This document shows positions 10,253-21,921 of a stretch of 64,000 bases of DNA, piece by piece. Location of the stretch: assembly GCA_030248215.1 (NCBI GenBank), contig JASANG010003922.1, positions 300,884 through 364,883 on the forward strand, read 5' to 3'. The DNA is from Enoplolaimus lenunculus (taxonomy: Eukaryota; Nematoda; Enoplea; Enoplida; Thoracostomopsidae). Both the position numbers and the translations under genes were made by a program. The notes under the pieces were generated by a model, which was not told the origin of the DNA, did not search any database, and saw only the letters and a program-made list of their open reading frames with translations. Positions within the stretch are counted from its first letter, which is position 1. Each line of letters begins with the position of its first letter.

Positions 10253-10423
10253 GGCCGATGTGAAGATCACGGGCTGGACGTTTTTCTGTGGGACTAGATT
10301 AGACTAAGCTTAAGCTTTAGACTATTTTTTTGCTATGCTTAGGCTTAGACTTAGGCTTAGGCTTAGGCATAGTCTTAGGAATATACTTATAATATTGTTC
10401 CGCCCCTGTTCTTTACATTGGCC
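10253..10423 (-). mobile_element. GGCC-ended MITE, subfamily 2, with perfect 8-bp target duplication
   Basis: The element runs from GGCCGATGTGAAGATCACGG to CTGTTCTTTACATTGGCC and is flanked on both sides by CAATAAAA. Inside is a run of TTAGGC-type units (GCTTAGGCTTAGACTTAGGC). An exact 8-bp duplication points to the hAT superfamily, or another 8-bp family such as P. No transposase. One of two copies with a perfect duplication, so relatively young. Confidence 0.85.
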
Positions 10424-11670
10424 CAATAAAAGGGACAAAGCCGTCTTGTTTCATAATACTTTTTCAAAACTTTCCGGAGTTTTTTAAGTTTTCAACGCAA
10501 AACACTTTTTTAAATTTTAACTTGAACACTTTCGAAACTCCGCACTATACTATTACAAGTCATTACAGTACCATTTGCAGACTGGTATCAGTAGAGTCTT
10601 TCATTTCCGTTTAAAGAATTTTTGGTTCTGCCTATAAGATTTATATGCTTATTTTCAGACAAAAAATGATTTTTTCAGAAATTTGAGTTTTTGTAATTTT
10701 TCCAAACCGCGTTCTACAACATTTATTCGTACCACGACACCATGCTTAAAATAGAACTATCAGCTATCAGAAACTGTATACAATACTTGGCCAAGACAGA
10801 AATCACTAAAAATCACGCAAAATAATTGCGATCCGTCAAATTATTTTCTTCTTAACAGCGCACGTTCTTGTCAATGTTTGCAATTTAAATTTCACAGGCA
10901 TCTGTTATATTCATGGTTGCTGGTGCATGAACCTGTTTTCACTCAGAGAGACAAAAGGTAACAATATGTTTTGTGTTTTATAAGAATTAAAAAAGTTAAA
11001 AATTTGACAAAAAACTTGAACACATCGCATGATTTGAGATGTAATCCTGTACCAAAAATCACATCGTTAAAAATGATAATTCGCGGAGATCTTATAAGTA
11101 CTCTTTGTATTCGTAGCGCCGCTATCTGTACCTGCTGAGCGGTTTAATTTGATTTTTAGTTAGAAGAATATCGTTTTACCTCCCGGAAAGTTGGCCATAA
11201 AACTATAAAAAATAATACGCCAATTGCGCAACTTTGTTATAAATTCAATTTTAAGAAATGGATATTTCATTAAAGAAGGAAGGATATTTTTGCGCTTTTG
11301 CGTTGCACTGACCTTGTCTTGTGTCCTCAGACTGAAAAATAAGTTTATTCGTTGGAGTTTTTTTAAGTTTTATTTTAAATAAATTATATTGTATTTAATG
11401 TAAATTTCCACGCATTTCTTTGACAGTTCACAGTTTATTTATATGAGAATTACGGTTTACGGAGGATATCATTTGTCAAAGATGTTTATAAGGCAACTTC
11501 AACTGATTTTTTGAGGTTTCTCTACATTTAGACACGGTTGGTTTATAGAATAGTTTTTCGTTTTCAATGTTTTTCAAAAAATATATAATTCTAAAAACTT
11601 GGCTTAAAATATCCTTTTCTGCTATAATCAGAAAATCAGTTAGCTTAACGAGTTACGATAAAGCATAATA

Positions 11671-11760
11671 ATGGGCTACGAATTGTCGAGTAAATGAAAT
11701 TTCTGATTACAACTTGTCGGACGACGAGTTGTCCGGCGACAAATTGTAGTTATACCGTTC
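11671..11760 (+). repeat. Short dispersed repeat (CGAATTGTCG family)
   Basis: CGAATTGTCGAGTAAATGAAATTTC followed by GTCGGACGACGAGTTGTCCG and a T..TACCGTTC end matches 49,134-49,222 in order and spacing. The unit is itself built of inverted CGAC/GTCG blocks. Type unknown. Confidence 0.55.
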
Positions 11761-11927
11761 TAAAGTAAGTAGAGCTACTAACAGATTGGATTCTGTGGGC
11801 TACAGTAAAGGTGTCGAAGCCAGAGCTCGACAAAAAATTATTGAGCTAATAATTTCAAAATTGATGTAAAATTTCTTTGCCAAAATGATAGCAACTCCCA
11901 GCAAAAAATCTGCGCATTCGAAACGGA

Positions 11928-12369
11928 TACTGTTGTGACCCGAACAAAAGGGGGTACTGATATTTATTTGGCCTTTCCAGAGTGGACCCCCCTTGTTATT
12001 CGGTTACGGACTGTTATTTATTTTTAGTCTACGCTCCGCCACCCTTCGTTACTGATATTTATTCGGTACTGCATCTATCCTTTGAATTTAACGTATATTT
12101 ATCTTGCGTCACAATAGCGTGAGCGATAATGCAAGGTTAGGAATACACTTTCAAAACGTAAGTTCGCTTTAAAGTTTCTAACTGAAATTATTTGGCACTG
12201 GAGTCATTTATGCGCTATAAGTAGGGATAATTGTCATTTATGGACTCTAATTAGGGTTTAGGGACTTTATCCGCTTACGGACTCTTATTAGGGATACGGA
12301 CTCCTAGTGATTGGGACCCAAAATGGGGACCCCCTCTTATTATCCCCTCTTATTCGGGTCATTACAGTA
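11928..12369 (+). mobile_element. pogo/Tigger-like MITE, nearly complete
   Basis: TIRs: left TACTGTTGTGACCCGAACAA, right TTATTCGGGTCATTACAGTA. If TA is taken as the target duplication, the element begins CTGTAGTGACCCGAATAAGA in consensus. A TA target and this size (about 440 bp) fit a Tc1/mariner-pogo group MITE. Typical internal landmarks (CTCCGCCACCCTT, GAGCGATAATGCAAGG, TGGAGTCATTTATG) are present. No transposase frame. Confidence 0.85.
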
Positions 12370-13611
12370 CTGGTTCAAGTTGAATCCAGTTCCGAGATAA
12401 TATCATCAACCATTTTTAATGCTATGTTAATTTGGCATGCTGAGTCCTATAAAACAAGACCTGTGAGGTTTAGCCCTCCTATAAATTTTTGTTCCGCTGG
12501 AAACGTTGAGTACCATATGCAAATTAGTGAAAATGCTCCAATGTCCCCTCGAAAATTTTTCCCCAACACGTTGCACTAGCAACGAGTATGAATATTCTTC
12601 ATTTAGATTCAATAAAATATCTCGCACTTCAACGGTCTCACCCCACAAGTTTAGCCTAAACATTAGCCGAAAGTCTCTATGCGTGAGCCTCTGCCATATC
12701 TAAAAATTTCGAAAACTGTAAATGTGAACACGTACAAGAACAAAATCTGCACCGGGTCCATTTAGTTATCGAAGTGATCGAATATGTAGTATGTTTCAGT
12801 ACAGCGGGAGGTCAAGTTTAGCCTAAGCCTAAGTCTTTGGTTGAGCCTAACCTAAAAAGTATACCTAAAAGCCTACTGCCATGTCGAAAAATGTTGAAAA
12901 CTGTAAAAGGGGACACGCACGAGTGCAAAATTTGCACTGGTGGATAATTTTCATAGTGTTCGAGTATTTAGCGTGTGTACAACTAAGTACAGCGGAAGAT
13001 AAAATCATGAAATGCGAAAAGTTTTCAAACAAAAATGATGTATCGTTCCAGAGCAACAGAAGATGGTTACCGCCGCTATTCGTCGCTGTTGTCAAATGGA
13101 CACTGAGAATGTGGTAAAATTCATGCAACAAAGTATTTTCATGTTATTATCAGTCAGTTTTAATCGTTGCATGCATTTTATATTCCTACCTACATATTAT
13201 AATTTACTTATGTCGCTATTCTTGTATATAATACTGCGAAGCTTGCAGAATGTTGTATTCCGAGCTGGAAAGGAGGGAAGTTGTTTTACCGTGCCTTTAT
13301 TTTGCTCATCAAGGGTGTAAGTTGACCGGAAACGGAACTAACTGAATTTTTTGCTGCATATCTTCAAATTAATACATTTCAAATGTTTAAAAACACGTTG
13401 TGGAGGTTGAGCTATTGCTGATATATTGTGTGCGTGGTTTACATTAATTTGTTTGCGCAATGGAGAATTCTGAGGAACAACTGATTCCATTAAAAAGGCC
13501 GAACTTGTGGCTAAGAGTAGAAATTTTCCGCAAGGTCCGGCGAATTTTTTCACGCAAAGCTCGAAATTTTTGAACATTATATATATATAGTTTTTTATAG
13601 CACACAAGGTG

Positions 13612-13750
13612 CATGTAAAAGATCAGGGGCGGAGTGTTTTTCTGCGGAACGGAAAAGGTTTAGAATTAAATTCTTTCACTTTAGACAAATAGGGTTAAAA
13701 GCTCATTTTAGTACGCTTAGGCTTAGGCTTTCAGAATACGGCCCTGTTCT
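13612..13750 (-). mobile_element. GGCC-ended MITE, subfamily 2, degraded
   Basis: ATGTAAAAGATCAGGGGCGG, GTTTTTCTGCGGAAC, two TTAGGC units (CGCTTAGGCTTAGGC) and CGGCCCTGTTCTGGG mark the element. The terminal GGCC motifs are mutated. Confidence 0.65.
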
Positions 13751-15659
13751 GGGAAATTGCCGCAGACAAGATACATATATACAGGGCAGTTCAAACTTTT
13801 AGTAACGATGGTTGCTTAAAATTCAATTACGAAGTAGTCATCGGTGGCTCTGAACTACAGAAAGCCATCGACGCTTGCCTGCGTTCGTGGACTAGCCAAC
13901 AACAGGCTTGAAATTTAATTTTCCAAGTAGCCGTCGATGCCTCTGAAATGCAAGTTAGAGTAGGAACACGAAATGCAATGACTTTTACTGGGTAGTAGTT
14001 GTAGTTGGTTGTAGAACAAAAGTTCCACTACGTACAGTGGCTAAAGCAGAACTGTTGGCACTAAACGCAACCACTAAAATTCAGCAACAGTGCCAACTAC
14101 AGCTACTTTGCATTTCCAATCACTAAACGACAGGTGCTAAAATTAAATTTCAAACCTAACTACAATTACAGATTTTTGATTTTTAACGCTTTGTCGTTTG
14201 TATTTATAAATTACGAAAATTCAAACTTTAACCAACGCTAGTTGCTGTTTTTCAAATAGCAAAAGTGGTCGGCTATTGCTGTTGACAATTTCCGCATAAC
14301 GTACACAAATCAATGTAAACTACGAATATTTTTAAAAATGTCCATGGAAAGACGTACCTAGGAGTGTTCCATTACAAAAGGCAAAGCTGTTAACAAAGTT
14401 CTTTATTGTTTTTACGCTACAGATTAGTACTCGCATATCTCCAGCCATACTATTTTTATAATGAAAGTAAATGAATTTGACGGGAAAAACAGCTGCATGA
14501 TCTGAGCCATTCGCATATATTCGAAAGAATTTGGTCTAGCGAGAACACTATTTCTACAGTTTACATTGTTCCTAGAAGTTTTAGTTTGATATCTTGTCAG
14601 TCAGGGACTTTACAGAATGGAGTATGACCAGGCTCGAAGTCAGCTTTCATTGTTTAGGGGCTAGAAACTTATACAAAGCTGTCAGACTATTTGCAAGTAG
14701 GGCTAAAACTTTTCTGGAGGTGGTTGATTCTTCCTTGCTTGTCTCTAGCTACCAAAACGGGTAGATGGGATATGTCCCTTCCCAAAACTTGCGAGCAAAA
14801 ACAAACAGGCTTAGAAACTACCACCAAGTATTAATAATCATTGAAGTTTTTTTAGTTATTGCATAAAATGTTGAACCTTTAACGCAATTTTTAGCACCAT
14901 CAATATATGAAACATAAGTTTTTTTAAATTTAAATTAGATTTCTTTTTGATGCTTCTTGCCAAAAAGTTTTTATGTACCGTATACTCAATAGCTCAACAA
15001 AACCGCGAATAGTGCCGCTCGCAACTGTATTTTTATAGCTTGTGACCATATGCTAGTGCGCATCTATGCACCTTTATGTACCGACAAGTTTAGTAGCATT
15101 ATTATACTGGGTTCAAGATCTTTAATAAATTTTCGTGTTAACTAACGTCTGATTTTCGCACTAGATATCAGTGGTTCCTGTAAGCGCTTTTGTACCCACC
15201 ATTAACCCCGAAGATTTTGACATTTTCGCAATTTAGCCTAGCTTGGCTTAGGGTCAGGCTTATGCATGCGCATTGGCAAAGGGTGTCAGACGTCTGGGGT
15301 ATGTAAAATCGAGTTCGACGTACATTTTACATTATTTTTCTTTTGCTAAATATATCGTTGTCATGTTTGCAATTTAGAGTGAACCAAAAAAAACTTCACT
15401 TTTAGCGACAGCAATTTCGTTAATGTTTGCCAAGTATCGGGTTATATTTGTTTAATTAATTAACAATTATGTGAAACCAAGGCTTGTTTCTACCAGAAGC
15501 ATGTTTTGAGTTATAACGTTATTGATTCTCTATGTTTCGGATATTGACTTAATGTATTTTTGAACAACGTCTTAGTTTTTAATTATACTAATTCAAGTCA
15601 CAACTGGATATTAAAACGACGTGCAGGACATATTGCCAGATTGTGACAGGTTTTACAAA

Positions 15660-16077
15660 TACTGTAGTGACCTGAATAAGAGAGGCGTAATAAGGGGGAT
15701 CCCCATTTTGGGTCCCAATGAATAAGAGTCCGTAAGCGGATAGAGTACGTAAACCCTAAATTAGAGTCCATAAATTTTAATTATCCCTAATTTTTGAGCA
15801 TAAATAACTCCAGGCCCAATAATTTGCGTTCGAAATTTTAAAGCGTACTTAAATTTTGAAAGTATATTCAACGTTGCATTATCGCTTAAACTATTGATAC
15901 AAGACAAATAAACGTTTAATTCAACGGATAGTTGCATTACCGGATATATCAATAACGAAGGGTGGCGGAGCGTGCGTTAAAAATAAATAACAGTCCGTAA
16001 GCGAATAACAGGGGGGCACCATCTGGAGACGCCAAATAAATATCAGTCCCCCCCCCCTTATTCGGGTGACTACAGTA
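15660..16077 (-). mobile_element. pogo/Tigger-like MITE, nearly complete
   Basis: Both TIRs are present: TACTGTAGTGACCTGAATAA at 15,660 and TTATTCGGGTGACTACAGTA ending at 16,077. The orientation is opposite to the 11,928 copy. The internal landmarks run in reverse order (GGGACCC-type block first, TCTGGAGACGCCAAATAAAT last). No transposase. Confidence 0.85.
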
Positions 16078-17648
16078 CTAAATTAGAGTAGTTTTTATAT
16101 TTCGCTAAATTTGGCACAGTTATTTGACGCAGTGGCGGACCAGAATTTTTTGCTAATGAACATACTTTTTGTGTTGCGAAATTGCACAATTTTGAAGCGT
16201 GCTTATCAAATTTGTGATATTTTCAGATGGACGAATTGTGCTGAATGTGAAAACTTTTTGCTTTTGAGTTATGACATTACCATAATTTTCATCTGTTTTG
16301 CTGAAAAACACCTGTCGACCTTCAGACGAATCATTTGCATTGCAAATTTTTTTACTACGAATATTGGTTCAGGTACAATGGGTTCAAGGGCAAAATTTTG
16401 GCTTTCCTCGTACAGTATAGAATACAATGGTCGTAGAAATATTTGTTTCATTTCAATTTTGCTAAAACTATTTGCTCTTTCTAAAATTTTTGCTCGACTT
16501 ATGCTTGAAAATTTTCTAATCTCATGGTCGTGTAACAAATATAGCTTTGCAACGTCTTTGAATACACAACTGGTCGGATAAAAGCTTCGGAAAAACAAAG
16601 CAGCGAACGAAGACAATAGCGCAAGACAACATATTTAGTTTTTATTGCAACTAATTCACTTTGCTCAAAATGCACTTATTGCGCTTTTGATTGTTGAAAT
16701 ATCTTGTTCGTTTTTCGGCTTTATGTGTTTATATTTAAAATCACTTGAAATATTGTTGTTTTCCATTGCTGGCTTGTTGGCATTTCGACATCATGAAGAC
16801 GAGTTTTAGAAGCTTCGTACAAGAAGTATTTGAGAAAATTGGTAAAACGAGCCAGAAAGCATATTTTCACAGGTCTTTTGACTAACTATATACCTTATTG
16901 GTTGGGTTTCCAAAATTTTATTTAAATATTTACTTAAGTTACGTTTAAGCATTGAGCCAGCGTCATAACAAAGCAGGCATCGTTTTGTTTTATATTGTGG
17001 AGGCATCATGGATCTACAATCTTAGTTAGATCAATGGTAACCTGTCTGAACTGTTATTCCGTAACGCGCCAAATTTAGTCAGCGACTTAAGTATATATTT
17101 ACTTAATTTCAATATGCGTTTAGAAACGATAAATGGTTAAGTAATTGCTTAACACATACTTAAGCTTAAAGTTGTACTTAAGTATAGGGTTTCAGAATAC
17201 CGGCCGCTGTTTGATTTCTATTAATTCGGATATTAAATCAAGCGCTGTTTCCGCACAATTTTAAAATTTAAAGACATATTTTATTGAAAACGTTTGTAAA
17301 AACAGCAAAATTTGTTTACGTTACTTTGCGTATTAAAATTTTCGGACGTAAACCTGAGCGATAAAGTACGGGAATGAGTGTATGAAAGCCGCAGCAATTG
17401 GTAAGATACCAATAAGACTTAAGAAAATTTAATTAATTCATTAATAATGCATTATAGAGGTCTACAACTATGCTATCCCTAGTCAAGTCGTAAACATGGA
17501 GATTTCAGGGATTAAACTCTGTTTTAGAATTTTTGCCTAGATGTGTTTACGCATCTTTTCAGCTGTTAACGCATGACGTGGCTATCGTATCCTTATGTTT
17601 ATGTTTGTTCAACCTATGTTTTCATTATAGGTCCTATATATAATTGCG

Positions 17649-17760
17649 GAACCAGGCCCGTAGCCAGGCTCAACTTGCTAGATGGGAACTAAAAATTTTT
17701 AGAAGAGGCATACAAGGGTTTTCGATGACTGACAAGGAAGGTTGAAAATTTTCTAAGGGA
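17649..17760 (+). mobile_element. AGGCCCGTAGCCAGG-type MITE fragment
   Basis: CAGGCCCGTAGCCAGGCTCA with the trailing GAAGAGGCATACAAGGGTTTT matches fragments at 27,234, 50,682 and 53,117. The right terminus is not found before the C-rich stretch at 17,790. Confidence 0.5.
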
Positions 17761-17958
17761 GGGGAGCCAATTATTTCCAGGGGTAGATGAGCCCCCTACC
17801 CCCCTTAGACTGCGAGTCTGTATAGTACCTTCCCTTTTATGCCATATGAATGAACAAATATAGTTAACTAAAAAGTATTATATCTGTTGAAATGTTCTAT
17901 TAAATATACCTTTTTTTAATTTTAAAGTTTTAATAATTGATGAACCGGCCCATATATA

Positions 17959-18141
17959 ATGTACAATACAAACGCTGCTACCAATACCAGTTGTACCGCA
18001 AATTCACAGATGAGTAACTATTGCAACGATGTTAATGGTGATAACAGTTTGAACGATGCATCAAACATACAAACCGCAGCGGTTCCTACGGCGAACGGCC
18101 ATACGCCAGCGGCGCAAGAGTCGCTTGCAGTTATACCGAAG
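17959..18141 (+). CDS. Exon 1 (start codon), unknown protein
   Basis: The ATG at 17,959 is preceded in frame by TGA 15 bases upstream, so this is the first possible start in the exon. It encodes 61 residues rich in Asn, Thr and Ala and ending AVIPK. The donor is AAG|GTAAAA at 18,142 and leaves phase 0. No signal peptide is seen; the first hydrophobic segment is in exon 2. The start is supported only by frame and phase, and a 5' untranslated exon is possible since TTTTAATTTTAAAG, an acceptor-like string, ends at about 17,927. Confidence 0.5.
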
Positions 18142-18630
18142 GTAAAACACATAAATTCATTGAATGCGTGGTAGATAAATAGGCTTCGAGCGTCTTCTAA
18201 CATTTAGGTTGTCTTTTTATTTTTACAACAGGGACGTGACGCTCCATAACCTGGGGCCGCCCCATTGAAGGTTTCTAAAATGGTTATGTAAGACGATGGA
18301 AAAATGAAACCCAGAATCAGACAGTATTCATAGAGACGGCCAGAACCTTTCCAGCGAGAAGACAAGAAAATTTTGTCTAATGTAAAACTCACTCGCCTCG
18401 GCATTCGTAGTTGCTAATCTGAAAAAAATTACGCATGGTAAATGTGTATTTTGTATTTGGTATTAGTAATTAGCTGCAGCTTAATTATCGCTCCCGGCGA
18501 ACAAATTTGTCAAGTTCTGTATGACGTCGACGACACAAAAGTGATTGGTTTTTGTAGTAGTGCACCGTTTACGGTTTTTAGTTTTCAAATATACTTTATA
18601 ATCTATATATACTTGATCATGCTATTTCAG
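18142..18630 (+). other. Intron 1
   Basis: GT at 18,142 to AG at 18,630 (GATCATGCTATTTCAG, a good pyrimidine-containing acceptor). From an ATG at 18,442 the last 189 bases are open and in frame with exon 2. If retained or used as an alternative start they would add hydrophobic stretches. I favour splicing. Confidence 0.5.
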
Positions 18631-18750
18631 CATTCAGCTCAAGGACAAGGAGCGTTTGAAAGTTTTCTATCATTGGCGTTTTCGACGTTGTTGACGGTGA
18701 TTCTAGCTTGGCGAATTTTGTTTAATAGCGACGATTCAGAGAGCTCCAAC
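18631..18750 (+). CDS. Exon 2, membrane-spanning segment
   Basis: Forty codons, phase 0 at both ends, acceptor CTATTTCAG and donor AAC|GTAAGA. Residues 62-101 of the model contain about 20 consecutive mainly hydrophobic residues (FLSLAFSTLLTVILAW and onward, about 73-92). They are preceded by Gln/Gly and Glu and followed by Arg and an acidic NSDDSESSN stretch. This reads as a single membrane span. Without a signal peptide the protein would be a signal-anchor type. The single Arg near the C-terminal edge gives no firm topology. Confidence 0.6.
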
Positions 18751-20333
18751 GTAAGATTTACTGGTTAGATTAAAATTATAGAAGCAAGGCATCTTGTAAA
18801 AATGTTCAAAGTGTAATTGGTTTGAACGATTTCGACTGGTGACTTTTGGACGGCCTGTAGAGCCAGTTTAAGATTCGAACGGGTGGTCCAAAATAACAAT
18901 AGGAGGTACATTTTGTTGATTTTACAAGTATTACATATTACATGCGGGGCTGAAACTTTACTAAATAGTCAAAATTTGTATACGAGGGAAACTGAGTTTT
19001 GGGTGGACAGCCCCCAATGCTCAGTTTGGGGGCACAGCGCCTGAATGTAGCACAGAGCTCACAGTATCAAACTGTGGAATAAATTTTCCACCAACACAAA
19101 CTAGTTCGTCATTGAATTTGTACCCTATAGACTAACAGAAAAATACGTAATATGCACTGATATGGGTAAAAATATCGAAACCAGGGTGTAAACGGTTAGC
19201 AAAATAACAGACACAGTAACGTAAAGTGCTCAAAATAATGGAAACGGAAATCGGATATTAAATTGGTAAAACGTATTACCGCAAAACAAAAAGCGTACTT
19301 TGTGAGGAAATTAATCAGTCTGAGTTTCAGACTAATATTGAAAAAACTATAAAGTTGCAGCCTGGTTAAACCGTATTTGGTCAATCCAGCAACTACTGCA
19401 TCTGCCGAACAAACTTTTTCAACGCTGCGAATGTTAAAAGTTATTTGAGGACCAGAGCCTTAGCAGCAACCACCCTTGCCCCCCATTTAAGGGGCCCATC
19501 CTTGAAACGGCCCCCAACCTAACCGGTGGAAACTAAAATAGCGAAGTTTTTATATGAATATGGCTTCTCGCTCGCTTCGCTCGCGAGTAACAACGTCGCT
19601 GCTAAAATCTTAACAAATTTTTCCCGTCGCTACACTCTCTGGCCCACAATTTACCTTAAATATAACCTGTTCAGCTACTTTAGCAGAAGATGTTAAAGCG
19701 GAGAGCTCCAATTTTTGTCTGCTCCGGCACTGTTGAGGTCTACATAGACACAAAAGCGACTAAATTACAGGCTGATAATGACCATTTATCATGGTATCGT
19801 TGATAATTTGCCAGTTGCCATAAACAATTTCATTTTATTTCGTGATGAAAAGCGAAAAAAGCTTTCGCGATGCTATAGAGTTGAAAGTGACTACCTCATT
19901 TTCTGGAACATCGTATCTGTTACATTTTTTCGCAAAACAATGTGATTTTGACAAAATAACACTCTTTACCATTCTACCTATTTAGGTACCATTGTGCCCC
20001 AAAATATTAATTTACTTCCGGCGCAGCTGCCATTTACTGGCGCAATTGACTGTTGCACATGTGCGCAACTACGTTTACTAGTCATTGCTGTGGCAAATAG
20101 CATCAAATCAATGTATGTACCGCATCGGCTCTACACATTTAGTAGGGGGAAATACAAGTCCACTCTCCTTCTGGATCTGCCAATGAGACAAAATTACAAA
20201 GTCATAAATGAGTTACAGGTCCACTTGTGAAAAATCTTACTTGTGCTGATGCTAAACTGGCTTGGGTTACCCTGATGAACTATTTTTGATATAGAAAGTA
20301 GTATAAAAGGAAATTAATTTTATGGATTTTCAG
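18751..20333 (+). other. Intron 2
   Basis: GTAAGA to TTTTCAG. It contains a hAT transposase remnant (19,377-19,470). A C/G-rich patch (19,480-19,530) and a TCGCTCGCTTCGCTCGCG motif (19,567-19,585) are also visible. The rest is unremarkable. Confidence 0.55.
19377..19470 (+). pseudogene. hAT-family transposase C-terminal fragment
   Basis: The frame reads LVNPATTASAEQTFSTLRML. This closely follows the conserved (V)NPAT.A.AER.FS.LRRLK motif of the hAT dimerisation domain (hATC), also seen in ZMYM1-like proteins. After MLK the expected YLR(S)T block appears one frame over as YLRTR. The fragment is therefore frame-shifted and isolated. Only about 30 codons are recognisable. Sequence upstream (19,196-19,376) does not extend the match. 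Confidence 0.7.
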
Positions 20334-20439
20334 GAAACCGCAGATAAATCGTGTTCCCGAAACAGACTATCGCAGGAACCAGACAGCGAAGCTGCAACCT
20401 ACGCGAAGAATACTAATATTGAAGATAACTTGGATAAAT
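20334..20439 (+). CDS. Exon 3, unknown protein
   Basis: Follows GGATTTTCAG at 20,333. 106 bases encode ETADKSCSRNRLSQEPDSEA and onward, a polar acidic sequence. The donor is placed at AAAT|GTAATA (20,440), leaving one base. Joined to exon 4 this restores an open frame through a TAT codon, which is the main reason for choosing it. GTAATA is a weaker donor than the others in this gene, so the 3' edge is less certain. Confidence 0.55.
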
Positions 20440-21258
20440 GTAATATACAATGGCGTGACAATCAATACCTGTTAGCATTCGCCGACTTTAGCATCTCGTT
20501 GAAATCGAAATTTCCTGTTTATTTTTAAATATTTTAAATTATTTTACCATTAGTAAACATTATTAAACCTTTCCTTTAAAAAGTATACTACTCCACAACG
20601 CGTGAGACGCTGTTCAGGCTCCAGCGTGAAAACTACGATAACTGATTGGCAACTGTAAATGCATTCCATTCGAGAATCTAACGTTCGAGTCCTCGCTTGA
20701 AATCAATTATCAAATAAAATATTGTTAATAAAAAAGTATTCAATTGATTGAAAAATTTATATACTTTTTAATCTGTTTTAACACAAATTAGAACGCAGAA
20801 AGTATACATTCGTTTGACATCAACCGGACAGCAGTGTTCGGTTGACTTGAACAGGGCCGAAGCATACCTTTAATACCGGTTGCAACAAAAACCGCCGGAG
20901 TTTTAAAATGCGTCTGGCTTGTTGCTCGTTTCGCTTGCGAGTTTGGGGGTTTCCACCCTGGACTTTCGGGGGAACTCCACTCCAGTCTCCTTCGGCACTG
21001 GACTTGAAACGCGCTGTACCTGAGAATTGAATGTTAGTAGATTGGCTACTCGAGTCTAATACAACTATTACTAGATACACTATTAACTAAGTTATCAGCT
21101 GTGATGTGCTCTATAGATTTTATAGCAACGTCTTTAACCAATCGCTTATTGCCTCTACCTACTAGCTATTTGGTCATGGTAAAGTATTATGCTCCAGTAT
21201 TTTGGGCATCCGCAGTAGTACGTTGACTAAGTAAGCAATTTTTTAATTACAATTTCAG
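20440..21258 (+). other. Intron 3
   Basis: Ends at ATTACAATTTCAG. It contains a tRNA-like fragment near 20,620-20,700. At 20,925-20,945 a CGTTTCGCTTGCGAG motif recurs elsewhere in the window. Nothing else seen. Confidence 0.5.
20620..20702 (+). repeat. tRNA-like fragment (possible SINE remnant)
   Basis: A good B-box-like string, ACGTTCGAGTCCTCG, lies about 45 bases after a loose A-box-like TAACTGATTGGCAACTG. No acceptor stem pairing was found. Likely a decayed tRNA-derived repeat. Confidence 0.35.
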
Positions 21259-21419
21259 ATCAAAATTGCCGAGAACATGCGTGCGAGCGTTCAGATTTGC
21301 TGTCTTTTAAAAGCTCTGATATGAATTTTGTTGAGTTCAACGATTTGTTGTATCACGAAGATTCAAGTCAAGAGGACAAAAATGCGACCCAGCAATTCGT
21401 AGAGATGAAAAATGCCAAG
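21259..21419 (+). CDS. Exon 4, unknown protein
   Basis: Acceptor AATTTCAG, donor AAG|GTAAGC. 161 bases enter at phase 1 and leave at phase 0. Encodes a polar, acidic segment (for example NFVEFNDLLYHEDSSQEDKN) ending VEMKNAK. No domain recognised. The long acidic stretch resembles exon 3 in composition. Confidence 0.65.
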
Positions 21420-21770
21420 GTAAGCTTCTATTTTCCAGTGCTAGTTATAGTACTTTTGCTCGTTTTATGTTAAGCTTACTCGCGGATTCGAGAGGGGTAC
21501 AAAGACCTAGGCTTCCCGAACAGGAATCCAAACTATCATTTATGTATTAAGGTTTAACCATGAAATGGTATTCGGGTTCTCGCTCGCTTTGCTCACTAAT
21601 TTTTCCACTATTATATGTCGACTAATATTATGCACCGGCCACGAACCGTCCGCCAGTAATTTCGATCATCACAGAAAAAGCTAAAACATAATGACATCAT
21701 TAATATAATATTTTTAAATCATATTTAGATTTTGATTCTAATACTTTTATCTGAAATCTGAAATATTGTC

Positions 21771-21921
21771 TACTGTAGAGAGCGACCCGAATTAGACGGG
21801 GAGACAGCTATTTACTTGGCGTTTCCAGAAGATAGCCTCGTTGTTATTTCGTTCCGGACTATTATTTATGTTTGACCCGCCCATATAAATATTTTTTAAA
21901 ATAACGAAGGGAATAATAATG
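21771..21921 (+). mobile_element. pogo/Tigger-like MITE, left third only
   Basis: TACTGTAGAGAGCGACCCGA, then TATTTACTTGGCGTTTCCAGA and GTTCCGGACTATTATTTATG, follow the left part of the family. The match stops around 21,921 at ATAACGAAGGG. The right TIR is absent. Confidence 0.65.

Larger units (their letters stand above)
7762..17958. other. 5' flank, continued, no host gene seen
   Basis: Besides the listed mobile elements the sequence is AT-rich and without a frame I can support. There are frames of 60-156 codons (for example at 7,925, 9,896, 12,865, 16,111 and 16,269), but they overlap each other on both strands, lack splice or start context and resemble nothing known. No promoter or transcription start for the downstream gene could be placed. 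If the gene has 5' untranslated exons, they lie here unseen. Confidence 0.5.

Noticed and set aside
9896-10297. 133-codon plus-strand frame
   Set aside because: Its last part is the GGCC-ended MITE and the rest resembles nothing known.
10330-10380. Interstitial telomere
   Set aside because: The TTAGGC runs are short, degenerate and always inside an element with defined ends, so they are part of a MITE family and not a fused chromosome end.
16111-16616. Overlapping 156- and 115-codon frames on opposite strands
   Set aside because: No recognisable protein motif, no splice context, and the plus-strand edge carries GCAGTGGCGGACC, a typical transposon-edge string.
20820-21080. 86-codon minus-strand frame inside intron 3
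   Set aside because: It spans dispersed-repeat sequence (GCGTCTGGCTTG... and a TTTCGCTTGCGAG motif). No similarity recognised.
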